From NCBI GenBank assembly GCA_930367215.1, contig OV884059.1, positions 29,193,882-29,257,881 of the forward strand: a stretch of 64,000 nucleotides of DNA, given 5' to 3'. Every line of letters begins with the position of its first letter. The stretch's first letter is position 1. The position numbers and the translations under genes were made by a program. Below are positions 12,053 through 23,752 of this stretch, in pieces. Origin of the DNA: Pollenia angustigena (lineage: Eukaryota; Arthropoda; Insecta; Diptera; Polleniidae). The notes beneath the pieces are model-generated. The model was not told the origin of the DNA. It saw only the letters and a program-made list of their open reading frames with translations, and ran no database searches.

Positions 12053-12899
12053 ATGATTAGGCGTTTCCAGGTGTGTGATGGTCATCCAATGCGCCTGCTT
12101 CCCTGGGGGTTCCAGACTATGGCCTTCTTAGTGACATCGTCTAATGGCTTGCGAAGAGTGTATCCAAGCCAACCCCATTTGCGTTTTCTTATTTCCATCT
12201 CAATTGGTTGCTGCTTGGTATCTGACCCGAGTTGGGCATTTGATATTAAGGAGGGCCAGTAAGCACGCAAGACTCTACGCAGGCATTTGTTAACAAACAC
12301 CTGAAGGGACTGGGTATCGCGCGGTGCCATATTCCACGTTTCGCAACTGTACAGTATTTTAATTTTGGTGCGTTCTCGAGATGTTAGGCGATTTCCAAAC
12401 AGGGCAGAGTTGGGCAAATGCATTGCGTGCCTTATTAAGGTGACTGGCCACATCGGCTGATGAGCCGCCGGATTTGTCGATTATACTGCCTAGATAGCAA
12501 AAGGACTCCACATCACCAATTTCCTTGCCGTATATTAGGCGTTGCGTTAGCATTGATCCTAAGTGTTTTTGTTTTGGGGATGTTTATCTTCAATCCAGCT
12601 AGCTTTGCTGTTTCGCTCACTAGATTTAGCTTTGATTGCATATCGGAAAAAGAGTGACTCAACAAGCATATATCATCTGCATAGTCCAGGTCTTCTAATC
12701 TGTCTTGCAAACCCCATGTTATCCCTCTCCTTTGACTTGTTGACTTTTGCATTACTACATCTAGGACACAGTTAAAGAGGAGTGGTGATAACACACAGCC
12801 TTGGCGAACTCCGATTTTTATTTTGATGTTTTTGCTTAGTTGTTTCTCATGCAATGCGCGGCATGTTGCATTGCTGTACAGTGTCTTAATTAAGTTCAT
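12053..12899 (-). pseudogene. Fragment of a different LINE reverse transcriptase
   Basis: Three overlapping minus-strand frames (12899-12513, 12553-12359, 12453-12082) make one decayed ORF. They contain GVRQGCVLSPLLFN, LEDLDYADDICLLSHS, a YLGSIIDKSGG block and the C-terminal KWGWLGYTLRKP / WNPQGSRR. The VRQGC and DYADD forms differ from the jockey fragment next to it, so this is a separate clade. At least two frameshifts. Confidence 0.8.
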
Positions 12900-13359
12900 T
12901 ATTTAAGTCGGGACACCCTTGCATGACAGTGGGCTCCATATGACTGAGAGTATCAATAGTTTCCATAATAAGATGTATTTTGTTTTAAAAAATTAATAAT
13001 TTTTACTTTTTTGCCCTTGTTAAAAAATTTTAAGATTTTTCTCTTCAAAAAAGATATTTTTTTCGTCAAATTAAGGTTTTCAAAGAAAAACTACCGGACC
13101 AAAAATAAAATATTGCTTATTTTATGATAAAATTCATTATATATAAGCAAAAAACCAAACATTTTTTTTTTTTAAATTAAAGAGGTGTACCCAAATTGGC
13201 ACTACGGTCACTTTTAAAAATTTTTTTATGTTATAGAAATTTCTGAAATTTTAGTTTATCAATAAGGAAAACATATATTGAATAATGTCAAAAACTTTTT
13301 CCTAAGCCGCAAAAAATGAAGTGTTCCCAAATTAGCACAGCGAGCGTAAATGGGTTAAA
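12900..13359. other. Intergenic spacer before vanin copy 2
   Basis: AT-rich, no ORF. Two similar phrases, GTACCCAAATTGGCAC (near 13187) and GTTCCCAAATTAGCAC (near 13322), hint at a decayed repeat. The duplicated vanin segment begins at about 13360. Confidence 0.5.
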
Positions 13360-13451
13360 CTAAAAGACGAATTTCTAGTCCGTGTGAAAGTATCCAAGTT
13401 ATAAGTATTTTTAACAGTACTGTAGTAATTCGCCCAAATGCCAAAAGTTAA

Positions 13452-16152
13452 TTAATCCTGCTGGTGTTTGGTTAAACTAATTTGTATATTAGTTGTTGTG
13501 GGGCTGAAAAAGAGTTTAATTGATAATAAAACACTATTAATCTATTATTTTTTTTTTGTCTCTACTTACTTTTCTTTTTCCACCCACTTAAAACTTTGCA
13601 CAGTCAAAGGCAACATTACCGCATTTAACGTGCTGGGCATAACCAAGCGCTTATCAGATTTTACAAAGTTGCCCGTTATATGTATGGCACTAAAATAGTA
13701 CTTATTGCCTACTTAAACACTTTCCGGAAAGATATAACCACATGTATACAATTCACTACCCGTGCAAGTAATTTAAGCACAAACACTTTGATTGCTGCTA
13801 TCCATGCTTTGGAACGTTGTCTGGGAACCACTAAAAGCTGCCAATCGGTAACGGTACGTTGAATGCTTTAACGAATTTGCAATTTTTATCCTCCGCATTT
13901 GAAAGCTGCAGCAGAAATTATGGTGACATAAAACCGCATCCACTTGGATAAAGTTTTCATCTAATAAAGTAGTATTAAATATATCCACATTATAATCACG
14001 CAATAAAGCCAATTTTGTATAACGATTACTATCCAAAGATGGCTCAAATGAGGGCTCAGCTACTACTGGTAATTGGTAGCTTGGCAAATATTGGCGTTTA
14101 GTAACTTTGGCCTTAAGCACTTGAGTAGTAGGTTCTTCATTTATTACAGCAGTAAGGCGACCTAATCGCCCAGCATAAATACCAGAACCAGAATTTTTAC
14201 CTTTAGGATTACTGCTATCAGCAGCTAGCAAACTAACATCGTTGGCAAAAGCCCAACTTTCTTGTAGCTGGACAGCTTTTAAAAATATTGGAAAAAATGT
14301 GTATCTACCAAAAAAAATTGTACGGCCGTATTTATAACCTAAATTTAGCCAGTGCTTATACAATCAAACCGATTAGCTTAGTTATTAGATAGCAAAGAGT
14401 TTATTTAAAACCAATTTTTAGCAGTCAAAAACAATTTGAATATCAACTCTGAAAAGTGTTGTGTACAGCAGTATTGTCAATCATATTGTGTTTAATTTTT
14501 AATTGCATGTATAGACCATGTTTAATTAGTTTCATGTGTAATTTCATTTTTAAATCCATTTGTTCATTAATTTTTGACAGTGAAGATTTTCTTTTTGAAC
14601 ATTGAGTTTTAGAAATGGTTTTTTTTTCAGCATCCATAACAAACAAAATTGTTTTTTACAGCCTGACGTTTTTTTTTCACTTTCCATCTCCACGAGCAAT
14701 ACTCTACTATCAGATTGTTTTCTAAGGCACGTATTGTGTAAAACCGAACGCAACGCCAAAATTAATTTGTTCGATGTGTTAGTGCGCCTGTATTATAACA
14801 ATTTACAATTCTTTCATTTTAGTGAACAACGAAACGTCAAACTGTATCTACTTAGGTTTGAACAAAAACATTTTTTTGTGGTGTTTTTCCGCCGACGTAA
14901 CTGCTTATGATTGGAAATAACTATTGCGCGTGGATACGTGCTGTTATACAACATGTTCGTCCAGTTCTTTCTTACTACAGCAATTGGTAAACTTTGTTTT
15001 TTTTTTTTTTTTTTTTTTTGTAAAACTAATGGTTTAATTGCAAATAAGGAATATCAATACGGCTTTGCAAGGCGAATTCAATCTAGCAAAGCTATTTTTT
15101 TGAATTGCGTGTGTAATTTCCGAATTCCTCATTGGCAGCACTGGTGTAGAGCCGACTATTTATTGGATAATGCTCTGGCGTATGTGTTGACATTTATGTT
15201 TAAGTTTTTCCCCTCAAATTGGTTTACAAAATTACGTGTACACAAAACAGCACAGTAAGCATTTGATTAATAGTTAACATAAGTTTAGCAAATGGATAAG
15301 AAACACTCTATAAATAATACCCATTCTAAATTCCTGCTTAGTTTTGGTTATAAATACGGCTGTTAATTTGTAAATATAAATACCTGTCAAAAATGGCAAT
15401 TCCGAGAACCAATAAGTAGGATAAATTATATCGGTAATATTTAATTGTCTAACCAAAACTTGAGCCGGTTCATAAAACAACATATCAAAGCAGATAAAAT
15501 GGCCAAAAGTAACACCAAAATCCGTAGTAAATGTAGCTAATTCAGGTTGTGGCAAAACATTTTCCCCTAGCCACTCAGCACCATACAAATGCGTCTTTCG
15601 GTAGCGAGATATAACCCTACCCTCACGATCGAACACTACATTAGTATTGAATTTTCTCAAACCATCTTCACTGCAGTGTTCTTCTGCCAAAGAACAAGGA
15701 AACTTTTCCAGTACATTAATCACCACATTCAATTTACGACTGCGTATGGCACAGGATAACTGTGTTAAGAAAAAATCATAATTTGGTATTTCACAGGGTA
15801 CTATTCTATCCTGCGGATCTGGTACATAAGTCGTCGTATCCATGTTGTTTAAAACAAACTCGGGAAATACTAAAATATCCAAATCCTTTGACTCGTCCGA
15901 TTCTATGATATCTTTCATGCGCTTTAAATTATCTTTTACCAAAGCCATGCCAAGGCCATTCTGGGCGGGTATGAACTCTACTACACCAGCATTGTAAGTA
16001 GGATCAGTGGTTAAGGATAACTTATAAAAAAACACATATTTTTAAGTTTTTTTTATACCCAGCATAATTTTGTTTTCTTTAAGTTAACATACCTGCTGGG
16101 ATAACTGCACTGTTGCCACCAATAAGAATATGATTTTGTACACTGAGACCAT
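13452..16152 (-). CDS. Vanin-like family protein (copy 2), C-terminally truncated
   Basis: Same four-exon layout as copy 1: 16152-16093, 16020-15384, 14275-13570 and 13503 onward, all phase-consistent, with nearly identical protein sequence. The signal peptide and the Glu74, Lys162 and Cys197 triad are intact. In exon 4 a TAA at 13454-13452 (codon after QQD) ends the protein at 484 aa. Copy 1 has a Leu codon there and continues for 52 more residues. Downstream of the stop the exon stays alignable, but it diverges at about 13360, before the hydrophobic tail. The predicted product therefore lacks the GPI-anchor signal and may be secreted, or the gene may be an early pseudogene. Catalytic residues look unharmed, which favours a soluble form, but that is inference. 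Confidence 0.85.
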
Positions 16153-16250
16153 TCTTTACAGTTTGCTGGTCTTTCTAAGACTAATTTTAAATATAAATAA
16201 TTAATTGTAATTACTACTTTGACTTTTATTTAATTTCTTATTAAGCCTAA

Positions 16251-16294
16251 AATTTTATCTTTTCGGAAAATATTCTGTAAAGCGTTATCTTTTA
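16251..16294 (-). promoter_or_regulatory. Candidate promoter segment of vanin copy 2 with two GATA-type sites
   Basis: TTATCT at 16255-16260 and 16285-16290 matches the spacing upstream of copy 1. Homology between the two gene copies ends at about 16294, so the proximal promoter was duplicated with the gene. Confidence 0.4.
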
Positions 16295-16886
16295 GTACTT
16301 TAGTATGTGAATCCAGATTTCAATACTTAACTTTAGTGAAAAAAGAAAAAGGCTTTATTTCCCTATTGAATGAGAGATAAAGCCATCATGGCCTTATCTC
16401 ACATGGTATTAAAGCACCCCCCCCCCCCCCCCCTCTAAATTATTTACAATTTAACTGGGAATCTATACTCCGAATTGTGAGCGGTAACTAAGTCATTTAA
16501 TTCTTTTGTTTTAAGACATTCTAAAATTGATGTTGAGTATGAGCATAAAGGAATCAGCGTATTTTCAGGGACAAAGGTTTAATGTTTTCACACAGCTTTG
16601 ACCATTCTTCAGCCCAATAAGTTTTTTCCGCAATAATCTTTTCAGCTAAGATACGTGGTAACTATTATTCGGTAGGCGCAGAGCTCTATTAACGTAGTTA
16701 AAGTGAAGCTTTAAAGTTTTTAAGTTTAAGGAGCTTAACCCAGTTTCTAAGTAGAGCATATAGTTAAGAGTGTTTTTTTGGTAAAAGCAGCATTTTTTAA
16801 TAAAAAATCTAAAAAGTTTTTCAACTTCATCGTATTTAACAAAACCCCAAATTTTAGGTTTGTCTGCAGCAAAGAAATCAGAGTTT
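16295..16886. other. Intergenic, with a 17-base C run
   Basis: No gene seen. A homopolymer of 17 C occupies 16417-16433, unusual in this AT-rich window and prone to assembly error. Confidence 0.6.
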
Positions 16887-16956
16887 CTTGCGGGAATCGA
16901 ACCCGCAACCCCGGCGCTGATAGACTAGCTCACTACCAGCTAGCCTACCGGGGCAC
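16887..16956 (-). repeat. tRNA-derived SINE head or tRNA pseudogene
   Basis: On the minus strand GTGCCCCGG is followed by TAGGCTAGCTGG (A-box, one mismatch to consensus) and, about 30 bases later, GGTTCGATTCC (a perfect B-box), then TTGCGGG...CCCGCAA as a T-arm stem. The sequence continues into non-tRNA A/T-rich DNA, so a SINE is likelier than a working tRNA gene. Confidence 0.5.
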
Positions 16957-17490
16957 TCCGCCCATAGTCCAAAAATCTTAAATCCGACTACTTCAGACTA
17001 TGCTCCATTGTTAGGAGTATATTTTAAGGCAATTTTCAGCTTCCTACATATGTCCGTAGAGTGATTTAATAAAAGCTAAAATGGTAAAAAACTTAATTTT
17101 TCAAGCCCCTCTTAACTCTCCGCCTACATGCCAAAAATCCCGCTACATTAGGATTTGGCCTAGGTTTTCCAAAAAAAGGTATTCATGTACTTTTGAATAA
17201 ATTTAACGAGATACAAATGATCAAAATCAAATAAACTAAAAAAAAACAAATGGTAAAGATTACATAAAATAATTTGTTGGTTTTTTCTTAAAAAGTTCTT
17301 GTTATAAAAAATATTTAATCGAGTACCGATAAGAAAAGAGGTCAAGTTGTCAAAAGTGTAAAAAAGAAATTAACACTCATTTATTTGCCTTCAGCTGTTC
17401 CCTAAGTTTAAAGAATTTTTCTGTTTGCTAACTTTTTTGAACAACCGCTTTTTTGTGATAATTACTCATTCACTGGGTTTTACTTAATTG
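16957..17490. other. Intergenic, no gene seen
   Basis: AT-rich; only short chance ORFs. Confidence 0.5.
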
Positions 17491-17813
17491 AGGTCCACAC
17501 CATGCATTCTATGCTTTGTCGCTGCCTATACGCAATTGTCGAAAAAGTGGACTCTGTGCTGTCTTTCGTAGCAATATACATGAACAAAAGCGTGGGATCC
17601 CTTGAGGTGTTGAATGCGAAAAGAAGGTTTACTTTCTTTTCTGTAAGCGTCAGAAGCAGTGTTCGAACAAATCCGTTGATTTTGACAAATAACATTTTAT
17701 TTTTACTTGTGGTGATGCCGCGAAAAAGCGCTTCATGTAACTTTACACGTAGAACGCATGTAAGGTATGAACAACATGCAATGCATGGAGGCGAAAACGC
17801 GTAGTATGGACCT
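17491..17813. mobile_element. MITE with AGGTCC terminal inverted repeats
   Basis: The left end AGGTCCACACCATGCATTCT and the reversed right end AGGTCCATACTACGCGTTTT are related over about 30 bp, 323 bp apart. The first six bases resemble the other AGGCCC/AGGTCT-type elements in this window. Confidence 0.6.
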
Positions 17814-18122
17814 TAAGCTTTAAACTACTCGAACGCACCAAAAATTTACTTCTTATAGCCGTGATTTGTGATGACTTTTTGAAAATGTCGAGGCTAAATA
17901 ATTCCTCTTCAGTGCCTTTGCTCAAAATCAAACCAATGCAAACTTTTATAAACAAAACAAACCAACGACGTCCGACTTAATTGTGTTTAGGTTTTTTATA
18001 TACTAACTAAGTATGTATTTATGTATGTACATACATATTTCAGTAAACAATTTTTTTATTATTATTTATTATAATCATAAATTAAACGAGCCCTAGACAT
18101 TTAAATTTAAAAAATAAGATAA
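17814..18122. other. Intergenic, no gene seen
   Basis: AT-rich, with a short GTATGTAC microsatellite near 18012. Confidence 0.5.
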
Positions 18123-18203
18123 AGAACAATTGTGATTTTTAGTTGAACTGCTAATTTATAATTTTTGATATTTTTAGTTAGGCTTGAGTTCATCAAATTT
18201 ACT

Positions 18204-18339
18204 GCCTGTTTAACGATGTCGAACGTCAACGTTCACATAGAAAACTACATTTAAAACAAAAACAAATTTTCGAATATTGTTTTTGTTTTACATATAATTT
18301 TCTATGCGAACGTTAACGTTCGAAATCGATGAACTGGAT
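18204..18339. mobile_element. Small MITE with about 45-bp inverted ends (GAACGTTAACGTTC motif)
   Basis: AACGTCAACGTTCACATAGAAAA at the left mirrors TTTTCTATGCGAACGTTAAC at the right, 136 bp in total, with a palindromic AACGTTAACGTT motif at the right end. A partial copy lies near 53295-53350. Confidence 0.75.
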
Positions 18340-18658
18340 GTTAGTTTTTATTAAATTATTTTTACTGAAGGAAGGAATTTTTTAACAACATGAAATTTTT
18401 ATTAAAATTAATTGATAATTTTCTTGGCTGAGCTGGGGTTTGAACCTGTAGCTCGTTTCTGTATTTCTCGCATCGTAAAATTTCTTACATGAAGTGTGAA
18501 ACAAAAAATTCCATCGTTTCTCGATTTATGAGATAAAAGTGTTTCTGTATTTGAATGCGAAAACAGACACAACAAACTCTGTTTATACTGGAATATTTCC
18601 AGTAATTAAGTGTCAAATAAAAGCGAAACGTCAACAAAAGAAATAAATATAATAAAAA

Positions 18659-20049
18659 CAGGGCTGCCAGATTTGACGAGTTATCGTCATCTTGACGATT
18701 TTTTGTTCCGATATTAACAAAGTGACGTTTTGATGATTTTTTCTAAAAAAGTGACGAAAGCAAAAACTTTCTATAGAAATTCATCTTGAATTTTTAAATT
18801 TCAAACACTTCTATTTTGTGGCGTTGAAAATTGAAAAAAAAATAATAATATAATAATAAGTAGAAAGCAACAACAAATTTATAAAATATTTTTGATTTTG
18901 TTTTTGCTCTTAATGAAATTGTTGGCGTTGCGTGTTACACTATAAGCCCCTTAGTCTTCGAAATAAGATAATTGTAAATATTTTTATATGTTTGTTTATT
19001 AGAAAAAAATATATCTTTTGAAACAAGGGTTAAATTTTTATATTTATCCCTATTGTGAAAATTGTCCTCGAAATTGTTTGTCTCTTCCCTAAAAAATGTA
19101 TAGGCAAAAGCAAAATTTCGAGGGAAAGTAATGGACCGACTTGGCTTATTTTGAACATTTAATACTTCTTATAACAATTAAAAATATGATTGATATTTGA
19201 TATTCTTATCTTATATGTACACTTTTGTGCCAAAACCATTATTCCGGCAAGAAAGAAATTTGTTTGTCTCCTAGTAAAAACTTTTTCAAAATTGATAGCT
19301 TCTTTCACTCGTTATTTAGTAGCTTTCTTCCATAAGAACTTCGATAACTACTGTTTTCTGGATGTATGTAAATAAAAAAAATTACGTACTTTTGAATTTG
19401 TTCATTTTGGCACAACCCTTGTAAAATTCATTAGTTTTTCAGTAGAATTGTATGTAGTGCTTTTATGTGTTTCTGATTACTTAACATATTATTTTGTAGG
19501 CGAAGATTTTACTGGGTCTTTAACCCGTTTATTTATGAACCATTTTTTTTAATTTTAACTACCAGGTATTCTACTAAGTCTTTTTCAGGTAAAAAAAAAA
19601 GAAAAATTATAGGACTAGGTAAATTAAAGATTTATATCTCAGCCATTTGTAAACCGATATAGTTAAATTTCAATAATATACTATTTCGGACTACATACGA
19701 TATAAATATAAAACAACGTTGTCACTATCAATTCCATAAAAACCCAGAATATTTATAATACTGTTATAAAAGCTGATTTTTAAATTTTAAATTGTTATCG
19801 GATTAAAGAAAATAAATAATTTTTTAAAAAATAATCCTCCAGCTTAACAAAATAAATAAAAATTTAATGAAATTATTAAATACCCATGAACTTTAACTGA
19901 TTTTGTTTGATTATGTTTTAATAAAAGTCGAAACAAATTTGTTTAAAATTTATTTTAAACTGCACGATTTTTAAAACAAAAAGACGATCTTTTTTATTTT
20001 TTTCTCAGGAAATTGACGATTTTGACACAAATTTATCTGGCAGCACTGA
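18659..20049. mobile_element. Inner element of the nest, about 1.4 kb
   Basis: CAGGGCTGCCAGAT at the left and ATCTGGCAGCACTG at the right are inverted, followed inside each end by TGACGAT-type motifs. It lies wholly within 18460-20488. No coding region survives. Confidence 0.5.
18815..18952. mobile_element. Degraded relative of the 6674-6918 MITE
   Basis: ATAAAATATTTTTGATTTTG near 18882 and the GTTGGCGTTGCG...ACACTATAAGCCCCTT end resemble the right half of the vanin-intron MITE. Confidence 0.45.
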
Positions 20050-20613
20050 TTGAAACCAAAACAAGAAAAGGCTAAAATAAATTTAAATTAACAAAATATA
20101 ACAATGGTTTTTTGTTTATTTTCATCATATAAATTATGCATTCATCATTTATATTCCTTCTATTTTTTATTTATTTTAAAAAAATAGTATAGATATAAAC
20201 ATATTTTAAATTCAAAATAACTACATTTTGTTTTTCTCGCCACCAATTTCAAATGTGACTTATTTTGACAGTTCTTGGAAGAAACTTTTCGCAAAATATT
20301 GTTATAGAAACACTTTTTCTCGCATCCTTCCAATAATTGCTGGAAAATTATTTAAATGACAGATAATTCTCGCGAAAAAAAGATACAGAAACACTTGTGT
20401 GAGAAAAACCATTTTTTGTTTCATTTCACACTATTTTTGTTGCAATTCACACGTTTCATGCGAAAAGTTTTACGATGTGAGAAATACATCAGATGTCTTT
20501 GAGTTCTAATCTCTGCACCACTGCGGTACCTCTCAGCCAACTGTCAAACGTCAATCTTTAACCAGTGGTTAAATTTAATTTTAACAGTTAAACTAAAAAT
20601 CACAATTGTTCTT

Positions 20614-21540
20614 AAAATAGCTATGGCACAAGCTCTAATGTTTACATTTGTACTTCAAGTTGTACAAATAAAATGTGGATTCGAAAAGCAAATTTTTTCG
20701 AAAGCAATTTCCGATTCGAAAGTTAAACCGCACTACGTAACTCGTTCGAAACGAAGACAGGGTTGTATTTATAAATAAATGGGAAATTTTATTAAAAGTT
20801 GGTAGCACTGCTATTAAAATACCAAAATGGACAAAAATATCCCACAACAAAACAAATAATTAATACTATTCAATGTGTTTAAAATATTATAATTGTGTTT
20901 TTTAAAAAAATTTATTGTATTTCCCTGTGGTTTGAAGAGTCAACAGAAGAAACCAATCATTACTTTATGCTGCTTTTTGTTTGTAAATGACATTTTTTTT
21001 TTAATTTTTTTTAAATTTCAAGACCACAAATATTAAAACATTTTCAATAATAACGTTAGTAAACATTTATTTTATATCAAATATAATATTATTAGGTTTA
21101 ATTTGTTTGTTTCACATTATTATTCATCTTAAACTTTGTCATTTGCACTAACAAAATAGCTTTCGAACAATTTCCTAACGCTTTTTACATAACTGACGCT
21201 CGTTTTCGTAATACGGAGTTGGTGTTTCGAAAGGGATTTTTATTGTTCGTAATATAGAGTTGCCGTTACGAAAGGGACTTTTGGTTTTCGAAAAGGTATT
21301 AACAACTTCCGTTCATTCCAAACAAATAGTACGAAAATCGTAATACACAGTACAAATTGTTCGAACTCGTAAATTATTTTTTTCGAATCGAAATACGCGG
21401 TAACCCCCCAGTATTAATTTGTTTATGCAAACAAAAATCTAAAATAGTTATTAAAATTAAGTTTTAAAAAATATTGTACCTTTGAATAACAAGAGACTGA
21501 ATTTTTATTTATTTTGTTTTAAATAGAATAAAAAAAAAAA
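20614..21540. repeat. Probable decayed inverted-repeat element with TTCGAA-rich flanks
   Basis: TTCGAAA/TTTCGAA motifs cluster at 20675-20760 and again at 21160-21400 around a featureless AT-rich middle. No clear end can be fixed and no ORF is present. Confidence 0.3.
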
Positions 21541-21639
21541 AAACTTTTTTTATTGAAAATTTTCAAGTTTCTAAGTGCCTATTTTTTAATTTTATTATGC
21601 ATATTTTGGAGTTTTTAGTGCATGAAAATCTTATCCCTA
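21541..21639. mobile_element. Solo 3' end of the hAT family found at 27217-28156
   Basis: GGAGTTTTTAGTGCATGAAAA and the terminal ATCCCTA match the right end of the 27217-28156 element (TTTTTTAGTGCATGAAAA...ATCCCTA). Confidence 0.6.
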
Positions 21640-22371
21640 TTAATAACTAGTATATTAAAGCTCAATGCAGAATAATATTCTTGTCATAATTAACCATTTA
21701 AAAGGTATTGCATTAAAAAAAAGATTTTAAAGTCAAATAAGGACCAGTCTTATATACATTTAGTATCAAGGTTGGAGTAGGAGTCGGAGTCGTATTTAAA
21801 AAATTTCAGCGGATGGAGTCGGAGTCAGAGTTAGAACTATTTCTTGGCGACTCCGCAGCCCTGATTCTGGCCATCAATTTTTTTATATGGATTTTTCAAA
21901 TTGAAAGTTCATAAGTTTAAATATAATCAAAAGATCAGTTTAGCAGACACGTTTACCTGTTTTTTGTACTCTGGTCTAGTTTTAGAATATTAAAGGAGTC
22001 CTCTAAGAATTATTCTCGCCAACTGTGAATAAAAAATATGTAAACCCTTTTTGCTGTAAAATTTTGCTTTTTTTCATAAATTTTTGGCGGAAGATAAATA
22101 GAATTTTATCAGCTATTTCGGTGATGACTTCTGCAAGTTAGTCTGTAAAACTATTTTGCCAACTTCTGGTAACCCTATATATAAACAGAAGCCATCTTTT
22201 TACAGGGCATTTTCAACACTCTCGATTTATACGTGGCGTATGACATTTAAGGGTGAATTTTTTTAGAATAAAACACGCTGCTCTTTTAGAGAGCAAAGCA
22301 TTTTTTAAAAAAAAATATGACTTTTTTGTAGAAAAGAAAACACCATAAGTGGGCAAAAGTAATTTATAAAA
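21640..22371. other. Intergenic, no gene seen
   Basis: AT-rich; repeated GGAGTCGGAGTC phrases near 21780-21860 look like a decayed repeat. Confidence 0.4.
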
Positions 22372-22440
22372 AGCACCATCTGCAAAAGCAAAGGCACCTT
22401 CTCAGAGCACCATCTGCAAAAGCAAAGGCACCTTCTCCGA
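22372..22440. repeat. Two-copy direct repeat of about 33 bp
   Basis: AGCACCATCTGCAAAAGCAA followed by AGGCACCTTCTC occurs twice in succession. Confidence 0.85.
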
Positions 22441-22520
22441 GCACTCTTCTCTCTCAAAAAACAATAAACAAGATCGTCCTTTCGTGCTGGTGCTTGTTTT
22501 TTTTAAAGATGTAAAGCATA

Positions 22521-22665
22521 AGTCTGGGATCACACTATGAAAGTTTTCTTTCAGAAAGTCTGAGTTTATGGGTGAGAGGGAAAAAAGGAACAGCCTGTTC
22601 TCTTCGCCTCTCACCAATAAACTCAGACTTTCTGAAAGAAAACTTTCATAGTGTGAATCCAGACT
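22521..22665. mobile_element. Foldback MITE with 58-bp near-perfect arms
   Basis: AAAGTTTTCTTTCAGAAAGT near 22540 and ACTTTCTGAAAGAAAACTTT near 22628 are exact inverses. The arms extend to AGTCTGG/CCAGACT at the ends, with a loop of about 29 bp. Confidence 0.9.
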
Positions 22666-23168
22666 AAAAGAACTGGTTTCGTTTCTTACAACAAAAAATA
22701 TGCCTTGAATGATAAACGTTAATATCTTTTTAAATTGTTTGATAATTGTTTCGTGTTAGGAAACGAATAAATAATCTAATCTAACATTTAACACATTCAT
22801 ATCTGAAACACATTCGAACATACATTTCAACTGGCAAAGAAAAAATTATATTAATTACTGCAGACAAACATGAACATTAGAAATCAACAATTTTGGTTTA
22901 AATGAATGTAATGGAGAAACCTTCAAGTAGCGAATACCAACCAAATTAAAGTTACGTGCTTCTTTTATTTGCTGAATTTTTTTTGTGTTAGCTGCTATTG
23001 TTTTGCTGTTGCTTTCTAACCGGAAAGCAAGCAACAGTTTTGTATTATTTCCGCTTTAATGATTGCTTGCTATCCTGCTATTTTATCTACACATACTCAA
23101 AGTGCTGTATGAACGTACATAAGTTTAAATGCGAGTGTAACTGTGTTAACACATTGATAGTATTTCTA
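22666..23168. other. Intergenic, no gene seen
   Basis: No ORF or repeat recognised. Confidence 0.4.
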
Positions 23169-23752
23169 CCCTGCAGATTGCGAGACTAGTCCATGCATGC
23201 ATGTAAAGAGTAGTCCATAAAGGAGTAGGAGTACTCCAAAACTACTTCAAATATATGGGTAAGAGGTGGTCCATTTAACATTACGATGTCCTAGGAGGGG
23301 ACCATATAATCCACCGAAGTAGTCCCTAAACTACTCCATGGAGTACTAAAGTGAGTTAGTTTTAAAAGTACTCCATGTTACTACAGTATGGTGTACACTT
23401 AAGGGGTAGTTTAAGCATTTTTCTTTAACATTTTTTACTAGTCGCCTTTTATGGTGTGTACTGTAGTCTATTATTGCTATTATTAAATATATTTACTTGG
23501 TATTTTTAATTTGTTTACCTTTTTCCCCAAATTTCACAAACTTTCACTTTTAAATAAACAATTAAAAATGGACGCCATCAGGGCTACCAATGTGCAATAC
23601 TGTAAACTATAGAATAGTTTACATCATGCAGTTGTTGGCAGCACTGCATGTTAATTTCTTATAACATGGTCCATACTACAGTACATTATACCATGTTGTA
23701 AGAAGTCCATTTAAGCCACAATGGACCACGTAGTCCAATATTATCTGTAGGG
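23169..23752. mobile_element. TIR element with CCCTGCAGAT ends, TA-flanked
   Basis: The left end CCCTGCAGATTG and the reversed right end CCCTACAGATAATATTGGAC are flanked by TA on both sides. The interior repeats AGTCCAT/AGTACTCC phrases. A second copy lies at 36343-36709. Confidence 0.7.

Larger units (their letters stand above)
18460..20488. mobile_element. Middle element of the nest, about 2.0 kb
   Basis: The left end TGTATTTCTCGCATCGTAAA and the reversed right end TGTATTTCTCACATCGTAAA agree at 19 of 20 positions and stay similar for about 35 bp. It interrupts the tRNA-like block of the outer element. No transposase is readable inside. Confidence 0.65.
18123..20613. mobile_element. Outer element of a three-level nest; tRNA-like family with 28-bp terminal inverted repeats
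   Basis: The left end AGAACAATTGTGATTTTTAG matches the reversed right end over about 28 bp. Inside the left end lies the AT-rich arm sequence shared with 10551 and 47158, then a B-box-like GGTTCAAACC (minus strand, near 18445). The matching A-box side (TGGTGCAGAGATTAG, minus strand, near 20500) sits 2 kb away, split by an inserted element at 18460-20488. Confidence 0.6.
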
